NCBI GenBank assembly: GCA_006503475.1
Contig: RSEH01000189.1
Location: 29,088-93,087 of the forward strand
Origin: Stentor roeselii
Lineage: Eukaryota; Ciliophora; Heterotrichea; Heterotrichida; Stentoridae
Length of the DNA: 64,000 nt
Reading direction: 5' to 3'
Positions 56,704-64,000 of the stretch are shown here, one piece after another. Position 1 is the first letter of the stretch, and every line of letters starts with the position of its first letter. Made by a program: the position numbers and the translations under genes. A model generated the notes under the pieces. The model saw nothing but the letters and a program-made list of their open reading frames with translations, was not told where the DNA came from and ran no database searches.

Positions 56704-59700
56704 ATGTCAAAACGATCCTTCAATGAATTTTCTCGAAAATTAAGCATCAACTACGGCCTGGAGCGTTTAAATCTTCACATCGAGAAGAATGCAATGCAAC
56801 AAGACAAAACTTTTTATGAGAACAAACAAATGCCAGGAATGGAAATACTTGAAAAATTTCTTCCTTTCAATCGCCACAGTTTTCCCTTCAAATGGGCAGT
56901 TTTATTATTTATCACAAACATCTACAACTGTTTCACAGTAGCTTACTTTATCGGCTTTGTAGGTTTTCCGAAAGGGACTTGGCTGGCGTTGGAGTCTGGG
57001 TTCGAAGTGGTTTTAATTGTTGACTTATTCTTAAGAGCTTTACTTAGAAATTGCTCTGGGTACAAACAAATGTGGTTTATTCATGAAGACTCGTCGATTT
57101 TTGCAGGGATTTGCTTGTTTTTCTCGTCTCTTCCGTACTCGATGTTGTGCTTGGCATATTCTCATAATTTAGAACACTGGGGAGTAGCATTGATCCGACT
57201 ACCAAAGCTCCTAAGAGGTGGTTCAATCCTGAAGTTTTTTACCAACATGAAGATAATCACAAGGAACAAAGGTTGGGTTTATGTTGACCTATTCAAATAC
57301 TTGCTATTCGGTCTGATAACGACTCACTTCTCAGCAATGCTTTTCCTTCTAGTAGACCGAATCCAAACCAACCCTGAGGACACAGGAAAGAGTTACGAAG
57401 AGACCTGGAAAGAAAAAGAATTCGATTCCTTCGAGATCTTCATGGACATCGAGTTCTGGGCTTTAGGCTCCTTAGCAAGTATCACGATTTCCTACATAAT
57501 TCCTTTAAGTTTACTTCAAAACACAGTCTGCGTGATTTTCATGATCCTGGGCAACACTCTTTTCGGTTCAGTATTCACAGCGATGACTTACAAACTAAAC
57601 AGAAAAAACGAAAGAAACTTGATAAGCAAGGAAAAATATCAACTCGCAAAGTACTGGACAAGTAAAAGAAAACTTCCAGATGACTTAAAAGTCCGAGTTC
57701 TGAATTTTTACAACATCGCTCATGACCGGTTTAACGAGACTTCTCAATTTCGCATTCTCGACGAGTTGCCATTGTCTTTAAAGACAGAAATCGCGATGTA
57801 CCTTTACAAAGACCTGATTCCTAAAGTGAAACTATTTGAATTAGGAGAGCCTTCTTTCATCATGGGCTTCGTCAGGCACCTCAAGCCTAAACTTTTCATG
57901 GCTGAGGATTTCATCGTTAGAAAAGGAGACCTCGCTAAAGAATTCTTCTTGGTCAACGTCGGGTCGGTCGAGGTGCTCACTGCTGACGACTCGACAACCA
58001 TTTGTATTTTAGAGCAAGGAGGGTACTTCGGTGAAATAGGAATTATTTTAAATATTTGTCGCACTGTTTCAGTTAGAGCGACTATTGCAACGATTTTAAC
58101 AAGTATCAGCCGTGAACATTTACTCAGTCTTTTGAAAAGTTTTCCTGAACATTTTCAGTACTTGAAAAAAGTTGCGGAACAGAGACTTAAGACTACTTCG
58201 AGTAGTGATATTGACAGGAATTATGATATTATTGAAGAATATTCGGACTTTGGAAGTAGCAGCTCGGGTGAAAGCGAATGCGACTTTTACGCTCCGGCTC
58301 AACACTGTGAAAAGAACTGGATAGAGAAGATTATTACTGTTGCTGAGTCGAAAGCGATTCCTTATCGGTATTTTATTGACCCTTTTTCTTACTTTTACTA
58401 TTTTTGGATCAGTTTATTGCTACTGTCGAATGTTTTTTACTTGTATTATATTCCTTTCGCAATCGCATTTTTAGATAGAGGCGGGCCAGTCTTGATGATT
58501 TTAGATGGGTGCTCGTTTGGGGTGTTCGTTCTTGATGTGTGGGTCTCGCTTCACTCAGCGATTTTCACGAAATTCGGGAATTTCGTTCATGATTCACATG
58601 AAATCCGGAAGGATTACTTTAACAGATTTTTTTTCCTTGACATGCTGAGCATTATTCCCTCTGACCTTTTTGCTTATGTCTTCAATCTTCACTTATACGT
58701 GATTATTTCAAGTAAAGTCCTCCGACTCTTTAAATTGAAAAGAATGTTTCAGGTGATAAGACAGATAAGATACCGACACTCAATGCTAAGATTCAGTTTT
58801 TTCGCATATATTCCAGTTATTTTTTACTTTTCACATCTGGCAGCGTGCTTCTTCATGTTAACCTGCAGACTCCAATACCGTTATTATCAGTTGATTGAAA
58901 ACATGAGGCCTTGTTACTTAAACGAGTACCAAAAAAACCACGATTTTTCCTTTTTAGACCTTCCAATTAACACCCAGTACATCGAGATGTGGTTTTTCAC
59001 AAGTTCAATTTTTTCCTCGAACACCTACAACATCGTGATTCCCACAAGTCCCTGTGAAAAAATCTTCGGAATGATTTTGCTGATCATCAGTCGCTCATTC
59101 ATCGCTTTTTTACTTGCAGAGTCCTCCAGTTTCCGAGGACTGGAAAATTCTTTGTATATCTCTGAAAAAGCAAAACTCAGCATCTACAAAGAATGGGTTT
59201 CGCAGCACCAGCTGCCCACTTCTCTGAAAAATCGCATCACAAATCACAACCGCCTCGTCTGGCACAAACTTCGAGGATACGAAGACTCAGAAATCATCAA
59301 AGACCTTCCAGAATCCTTACAAGTCGACATCAACTGTTACCTCTTCAAAAGTCTCATTCAAAGTGGTCTGTTTCCCAGTCATGAAGAAGGCTCAATTCGA
59401 GAAATTATAAAAAAATGTCAAATTTGTATTCAATGTGCTGGAGAAGTCATTTTGCAGGAAGGAGAACTTGGATTTGAAATGTTTTTTATTTTAGATGGAG
59501 AAGTCGAAGTGAGAAGCTCGAGTAGCTTTTTCACGGTTATTGGAAAAGGGAATGTTTTTGGAGAAATGGCCTTGATTAATAATGTGCCTTGTGTTCGAAA
59601 TGCTACTGTTGTTGCTGCTAGTGATGTCACTTTAGCTGTTTTAAATTCTGAAGATTTTTATGAAGTTTCTAGAGTTTTTCCTGAGTTTTGCAAATCGCTT

Positions 59701-62700
59701 CGGGTCCAGGCTGCGAAAAGAGAGGAGATTAATCAGCGAGATAGTTTGACTTGTAGTATTTTTTTGAATCCTCAGGGAAAAACACAGAATTTTAAAAATA
59801 TTTTGGATCAAAGTGTTGTAAATCATACTGAAATTAGAGAAAACTTTAGAAATTCTTATGATATTGCTTTGGACATTCAGGTAAGGGCTTCGTTTTTAGA
59901 TAAATTTTTGAGGTTTTATCAGTCGAGATATTCAGTTTTACCTCAGCTGGGTATGGGATTATGCATAATTATTTACTGTCCTCTTTACATCGCTTTCAAG
60001 TTATCCTCAACAGCAACTCTAGTCCTTCAAATGCTAAGCAGTTTAATATTTTTCCTATACTCCCTTTACTACTTCTACATCTACGTTCTTCTCCAAAGAC
60101 TAAACGAAGAAGCAATAGAAAACATTTTCCACGACTCAGCTCCAAGTTTTCCATTACTAAGAGTTGCCCACCACCTGATTCTAAGTCTTCCTCTCGAGTT
60201 AATCTTTGAATCATTCCCAAGATCCGGGTGGCTGAATCTTTTGTATTTATTGATTCGAGTGTCTTTTTACCCTTATCTGTTCGAATACATTGCAAGTCTC
60301 AAAGAAAGACTGGAGTTGATCCACATAGTCAAAACTTTTGAATCAATTTTTCACTTTATTCTTACAAGTCACATCCTTGCTTGCATTTACATCGAGTTGG
60401 CAGACTGGGAAGAGCAGAACTGGATAGTTTTCACTGCAAAACAACCTGGAAAGTTTAATTCTCAGTCATCGGTTTATATTTATAGTGCTTATTGGGCGTT
60501 TTCATGTCTTTCTCATGCATCTTTAGGAGATATTATTTCTCAGTCTAATACGGAAAAAGTATTTAATTCACTGGTTTGCATTTTAGGATGCTTTCTTTAT
60601 GCGTTTTTGTTTGGAAATATCTGCTCTTTGGTCTTTGGGTTCAGTTCGAAGCTCCGAAGTCGATTGTATACTTCTTATATTTTTGTTAATGACTTTATCA
60701 AGAAAAAAAGGGTGGAAAATCTTTTTAAAAGGCAGGTGTCGAACTATCTGAACTTCTTGTGGAGGGCGAATAAACGAGTTATTGATAGAGAAATTTTAAA
60801 ACAACTGCCTTTAAGTATCGCGACTGATGTTCAGATCTTTAAGTACTCTTTGGCTGTGAACAATTCTTTTATCTTTAAGGACCAGTTCAATAAAGTCAAT
60901 TATCCACTCATTAAGTCTATTTTTAGGCTGATGGAAATTCAGTTTTATCTTCCTGCTGATAATATTGTTAGGATTACTGATAAGTCAAGTGATTTGTTTA
61001 TTATTTTAGATGGAGAAGTAGATGTTATTCATTTGAAGGCTGATAGAATTATTAACTCACTTAGGTCGGGTGATCATTTTGGAGAAGTAAACTTCCTCCT
61101 AAAAACCGGCATCCGTTCCGCAAGTGTAATCGCAACAAGCATAAGTGAAATCGGTGTAATATCTAAAATCCACTTCGAGAAACTATCGCAAGCATTCGAA
61201 GACTGGTCCTCAAAATTACTAACTCTAGCAACCGATCGTTTAAAACATTCATTTTCCGTAGACTCACTAGAAAGAGTTCACGAAAAGTTATCAAAATACG
61301 AAAATTCCTTCAACAACGACCCAGAAGCAGTTCAAGTTTACATGAAAAGAGCAGAAAAACTAGTAACCGAGAAGCTGATCTCAAAAGAAAAAAAAATAAA
61401 CAAAAATCAATGGGACTGGCTGAATTTCATTCATTTAGCTTTTATCATCTACTCAGTCTTCTCTATTCCAGTCGAAATCGCATTGGACTACCCAGTGCAG
61501 AGTTACTTACTTTACTTAGAGTCCCTCGTCGTAATCGAAAGCTGCGGGTTTTTTTTACTCACCTGCCGACTGACGTTGTTACTGCGAATGAAACCTGAAA
61601 GTGACAGTCAAGAACTACTGAAATTATTTTACAAGAACTACGTGATTCATGATTTTCTAGCATGCTCTCCTTTTAATGTACTTTTTCCTGTGTTAGGAAT
61701 TGTGAAACCTGTTTCTTTGATTTATCTTCTGAGAATGGTGAGACTTGTTTCAGTCTTTCGTCTGCCAAGTTTGATTCACAAGTTCGAGCTTTATTTTAAA
61801 GAGTTTTCTGATGTCATCGGGGCTTTAAAAGCTATTTTTTTCATGTCAGTTTTAATGCATTGGTTCAGTTGTCTATGGTTTTTCAGTGTCGAAGCGCAGG
61901 AAGAGACTAATTCCTGGAAAGTGAAAGAAAACCTTGATAACAACGCGGAGTCTTCACATAAGTGGGTCAAGTCGATTTACTTTGTGATGAATGTGACGAC
62001 TGGGACTGGATTTTCAGATAGTTGGCCTGTGACGATAGTAGAGATCTGCCTTACAATGTTACTTATTTTAGTCGGGAACATCTTATTCGCCATTGCTTTT
62101 GGCCTGCTTTCGTCCATCAGCCAGTCAATAAAGCCGAAAACTGACTCATTACTTGAAAAATTTTCATCAGTTTTCAGCTTGTTGCAGAAATTCGGACTTT
62201 CCAGAGAGACATCTCCAAATATCATATCAAGACTAGAAGCTTACTACGCTTTTAACTCGTCGATTCTCAGTACTTTCGGATCACTGGACTTCAAAGTGCT
62301 TCATTTTCACCTGCCGAGTAACTTGGTTAACAAGATTGCAAGTGAGTGCAATAAACACATTCTCAGAAAAATGAATATTTTTAAGAATAAAGAGTTTGAA
62401 GAAGTCATTCAGCTTGTCAGTCTCTGCATGAGTCCTCGGGTTTACCTCCCTGGAGATTACATCTTGTATCAAAATGACGTCGGAGAAGAAATGTACTTTA
62501 TTGTCATTGGAAATGTCGACATAATCGCCCAGAACTCTGAAAAAGTTTTAAAAACTCTTGAAAAAGGAGAATATTTTGGAGAACTCGCATTAATTTATGA
62601 TACTAAAAGAAATAACTCAGTTGTTTCGAAAACTCTTTCTTTGCTTTACTTGTTAGAAAGTAAAGATTTTCGGAGAATCATCGGCGATTACCCTCGAGCT

Positions 62701-63075
62701 TTGCAGCAAATCGTTCTTGAGTCACGGTCGAGAAGGCCTGGTTATCATAATGATTCTCGAAAAGCTGGAAAAGAGGAAAATGAAGAAATTTTAAAAGCTT
62801 TGAATATTTTTCCTGCGAATATTAATCCTTTTTTTCAGAAGAAACCGAGACAGAAGCAAATGACAATTATTGGAGGAATGGAAAATGTCAATGCTGAACT
62901 TGCACGTGATCATTTCTTTCAGGGCAATGAACATGTTGAAATGCATAAAAGAAGACCTGGGTTTTTTATTGCTGATGAGAGGAGGTTCAGTCAGGAGTCA
63001 CTTGGAAAGGAACTGGTTTTGTCGAACTTCTCGAAGTTGAAGATGAAGTGGACTGTGGAGCAGATGAGTAATTAG
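56704..63075 (+). CDS. Four-repeat cyclic-nucleotide-gated-type channel in one polypeptide
   Basis: The 2123-residue protein contains four successive units of about 500 residues, each with a six-TM-like region, a C-linker and a cyclic-nucleotide-binding (CNB) domain. Pore regions centre near residues 257, 773, 1270 and 1765; CNB phosphate cassettes are at about 438 (YFGEIGIIL), 951 (FGEMALINNVPCVRNATV), 1458 (HFGEVNFLLKTGIRSASV) and 1956 (YFGELALIYD). C-linkers show LPDDLKVRV and DELPLSLKTEI-type strings. S4-like segments carry arginines in units 2 (KVLRLFKLKRMFQVIRQ) and 4 (LLRMVRLVSVFRL), few in 1 and almost none in 3. Only unit 4 has a K-channel-like filter, TGTGFSD. A pseudo-tetramer forming one channel is inferred, as in the four-repeat CNGK/tetraKCNG channels. 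No intron is needed. Confidence 0.88.
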   Translation: MSKRSFNEFSRKLSINYGLERLNLHIEKNAMQQDKTFYENKQMPGMEILEKFLPFNRHSFPFKWAVLLFITNIYNCFTVAYFIGFVGFPKGTWLALESGFEVVLIVDLFLRALLRNCSGYKQMWFIHEDSSIFAGICLFFSSLPYSMLCLAYSHNLEHWGVALIRLPKLLRGGSILKFFTNMKIITRNKGWVYVDLFKYLLFGLITTHFSAMLFLLVDRIQTNPEDTGKSYEETWKEKEFDSFEIFMDIEFWALGSLASITISYIIPLSLLQNTVCVIFMILGNTLFGSVFTAMTYKLNRKNERNLISKEKYQLAKYWTSKRKLPDDLKVRVLNFYNIAHDRFNETSQFRILDELPLSLKTEIAMYLYKDLIPKVKLFELGEPSFIMGFVRHLKPKLFMAEDFIVRKGDLAKEFFLVNVGSVEVLTADDSTTICILEQGGYFGEIGIILNICRTVSVRATIATILTSISREHLLSLLKSFPEHFQYLKKVAEQRLKTTSSSDIDRNYDIIEEYSDFGSSSSGESECDFYAPAQHCEKNWIEKIITVAESKAIPYRYFIDPFSYFYYFWISLLLLSNVFYLYYIPFAIAFLDRGGPVLMILDGCSFGVFVLDVWVSLHSAIFTKFGNFVHDSHEIRKDYFNRFFFLDMLSIIPSDLFAYVFNLHLYVIISSKVLRLFKLKRMFQVIRQIRYRHSMLRFSFFAYIPVIFYFSHLAACFFMLTCRLQYRYYQLIENMRPCYLNEYQKNHDFSFLDLPINTQYIEMWFFTSSIFSSNTYNIVIPTSPCEKIFGMILLIISRSFIAFLLAESSSFRGLENSLYISEKAKLSIYKEWVSQHQLPTSLKNRITNHNRLVWHKLRGYEDSEIIKDLPESLQVDINCYLFKSLIQSGLFPSHEEGSIREIIKKCQICIQCAGEVILQEGELGFEMFFILDGEVEVRSSSSFFTVIGKGNVFGEMALINNVPCVRNATVVAASDVTLAVLNSEDFYEVSRVFPEFCKSLRVQAAKREEINQRDSLTCSIFLNPQGKTQNFKNILDQSVVNHTEIRENFRNSYDIALDIQVRASFLDKFLRFYQSRYSVLPQLGMGLCIIIYCPLYIAFKLSSTATLVLQMLSSLIFFLYSLYYFYIYVLLQRLNEEAIENIFHDSAPSFPLLRVAHHLILSLPLELIFESFPRSGWLNLLYLLIRVSFYPYLFEYIASLKERLELIHIVKTFESIFHFILTSHILACIYIELADWEEQNWIVFTAKQPGKFNSQSSVYIYSAYWAFSCLSHASLGDIISQSNTEKVFNSLVCILGCFLYAFLFGNICSLVFGFSSKLRSRLYTSYIFVNDFIKKKRVENLFKRQVSNYLNFLWRANKRVIDREILKQLPLSIATDVQIFKYSLAVNNSFIFKDQFNKVNYPLIKSIFRLMEIQFYLPADNIVRITDKSSDLFIILDGEVDVIHLKADRIINSLRSGDHFGEVNFLLKTGIRSASVIATSISEIGVISKIHFEKLSQAFEDWSSKLLTLATDRLKHSFSVDSLERVHEKLSKYENSFNNDPEAVQVYMKRAEKLVTEKLISKEKKINKNQWDWLNFIHLAFIIYSVFSIPVEIALDYPVQSYLLYLESLVVIESCGFFLLTCRLTLLLRMKPESDSQELLKLFYKNYVIHDFLACSPFNVLFPVLGIVKPVSLIYLLRMVRLVSVFRLPSLIHKFELYFKEFSDVIGALKAIFFMSVLMHWFSCLWFFSVEAQEETNSWKVKENLDNNAESSHKWVKSIYFVMNVTTGTGFSDSWPVTIVEICLTMLLILVGNILFAIAFGLLSSISQSIKPKTDSLLEKFSSVFSLLQKFGLSRETSPNIISRLEAYYAFNSSILSTFGSLDFKVLHFHLPSNLVNKIASECNKHILRKMNIFKNKEFEEVIQLVSLCMSPRVYLPGDYILYQNDVGEEMYFIVIGNVDIIAQNSEKVLKTLEKGEYFGELALIYDTKRNNSVVSKTLSLLYLLESKDFRRIIGDYPRALQQIVLESRSRRPGYHNDSRKAGKEENEEILKALNIFPANINPFFQKKPRQKQMTIIGGMENVNAELARDHFFQGNEHVEMHKRRPGFFIADERRFSQESLGKELVLSNFSKLKMKWTVEQMSN

Positions 63076-63419
63076 TTGGGATTTGTTAGAGTTTATTATA
63101 ATGAGATTTTAGTTTAGAGGATTAGATGATTGAGATTGGGAGTTTTGAGGTGATATTGGAGATTTATTAATGAATATTTACTAGGTTATTTTTTAGGATT
63201 GGGGAATAAGAAAATTTTAAAGTGATTGGGTTATTTATTGATGAAGAGGTAGATGATATGAAAGGATTGCAATTAAGTCTATCAATTAGCATCTGGTATA
63301 TCTCTTGCTAGATATTATTGAAGAATGCTAATCTTTGTTCGTGATGTTAAATTGATAGTTGCAATGGTGATAAGTCATAAAGAATCATTAAACTATTAAA
63401 AAATCCCAATTATTCTAAT
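63076..63419. other. Spacer between convergent genes
   Basis: About 340 bp; the first 160 bp are G/T-rich on the plus strand, the 3'-flank pattern of this region. No gene recognised. Confidence 0.45.
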
Positions 63420-64000
63420 CTATAACAAATTACAAGCTTTTGAATGGCACCCAACACATCTGACCTTCTTTTTCGGTACATGATGAGCAATCTCTTTAAT
63501 CGGCCTGGAAACGACTTCAGAGACTCGCGGTTCAACTTCTTCAACCTTCTGTTCTTCCTGAGGTTTGACCACTTCAAGACTCGGGATCTGTTTATCCAAA
63601 TCAGCGAAAACCTTGAAATAAAAGACTTCGAACTGTTCATAGTTAAGCGCGCTCTTCAAGTAATTAATTGATAAATCTTTTCCTTTGTCACTCAAATAGT
63701 TCTCATTCATCTTCAACACCCTTCCAAGTCTTTTGAGCCTTTCAAAGTTGATGTCTTGTCGATCGCCTCCAGCTATTAGCTGAAAGACTTTTTTGCCATG
63801 CAAGTAAAGAAAAAATTTCAATTGCCCTGATTCAGAAGCTGCAAATAAATAGATGATGACCAAGAATTCCCTGAAAGAAATGGTCATGTCTTGGGCGAAC
63901 GTGTCAAACATCTCCCATGTCATTGTTTCAGTGACTCCATTACAAGCAAGTTTCAGTATCTTGAATAAACCATATTCATCCACCTCACTTCCACCCTGAC
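63420..64000 (-). CDS. EF-hand-like protein, 5' part outside the window
   Basis: The frame is open to the window edge, reading GSEVDEYGLFKIL and then a helical part (MTWEMFDTFAQDMTISFREF followed by LVIIYLFAA) that looks like degenerate EF-hands of the calcineurin-B/recoverin sort. The C-terminal 60 residues are acidic then basic and end in CVGCHSKACNLL, with three cysteines. No clear 12-residue calcium loop is complete in the visible part. The start codon is not in the window, and GTG at 63983 is not a credible start. Confidence 0.7.
   Translation of the reverse strand, partial: QGGSEVDEYGLFKILKLACNGVTETMTWEMFDTFAQDMTISFREFLVIIYLFAASESGQLKFFLYLHGKKVFQLIAGGDRQDINFERLKRLGRVLKMNENYLSDKGKDLSINYLKSALNYEQFEVFYFKVFADLDKQIPSLEVVKPQEEQKVEEVEPRVSEVVSRPIKEIAHHVPKKKVRCVGCHSKACNLL

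Noticed and set aside
1-64000. tRNA, rRNA, CRISPR arrays, insertion sequences
   Set aside because: Looked for B-box-like GGTTCRA strings, repeated spacers and transposase motifs in the gaps; none was convincing.

Overview
The window is AT-rich, very gene-dense eukaryotic nuclear DNA, most likely from a heterotrich ciliate such as Stentor. Four things point there: (1) genes end with TAA, TAG and TGA, so the standard code is used, which is unusual for a ciliate but normal for Stentor; (2) at least six genes are completed only by removing introns of 15 nt (one of 14 nt), the tiny-intron signature of Stentor; (3) there are many basal-body and axoneme genes (CEP135/Bld10, CFAP45, a RIB43A-like protein, a CFAP97-like protein, a TTLL glutamylase) and several protein kinases; (4) spacers are minute, with 15-80 bp between many genes and two convergent pairs whose coding ends overlap. 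The organism call is inference; no ribosomal RNA is present to confirm it.

Layout. 1-12 kb: PX protein, SLC37-like transporter, small C2H2 zinc-finger protein, class-II DYRK kinase, CEP135-like protein, BORCS5-like protein, a bacterial-type S11 peptidase, PC4/SUB1. 12-26 kb: unknown protein, HOOK-like protein, small unknown protein, MAP3K-like kinase, DENN protein with two introns, coiled-coil proteins, TDY-type MAPK, small unknown genes, ankyrin-AGC kinase. 25.9-36 kb: PI4K-beta-like kinase, a 2.3 kb gene-poor stretch holding a dead gene, a catalytically dead otubain-like/zinc-finger protein, CFAP45, PXMP4, a secreted glutathionylspermidine-amidase-like protein, a LITAF-domain protein, a MORN protein. 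36-40 kb: a coiled-coil gene, a small two-TM membrane gene and a basic protein gene, whose junction region has been tandemly triplicated with about a 1 kb period, leaving intact and decayed copies. 40-56 kb: SNF5/PHD/bromodomain-like chromatin protein, CFAP97-like, small genes, secreted LamG-like protein, TYSND1-like protease, RIB43A-like protein, TTLL, TPR plus cyclic-nucleotide-binding protein, second LITAF gene, UCH, CAMK-type kinase. 56.7-63.1 kb: one 2123-residue polypeptide with four consecutive cyclic-nucleotide-gated-channel units. The window ends inside an EF-hand-like gene.

Functionally the genes fall into ciliary structure, protein kinase signalling, cyclic-nucleotide signalling (channel plus soluble CNB protein), endolysosomal/phosphoinositide trafficking (PX, DENN, PI4K, BORCS5-like, two LITAF), peroxisome (PXMP4, TYSND1-like) and ubiquitin turnover (UCH, pseudo-otubain). 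Nothing suggests operons. A striking background signal is strand-asymmetric composition: coding strands are C/A-rich upstream and at gene 5' ends and G/T-rich at and after 3' ends, and several genes switch abruptly between two codon-usage regimes. The most notable items are the four-in-one channel with only one recognisable selectivity filter, the decayed tandem triplication, the 2.3 kb pseudogene tract and the ultra-compact gene junctions. No tRNA, rRNA, CRISPR array or transposon was recognised.
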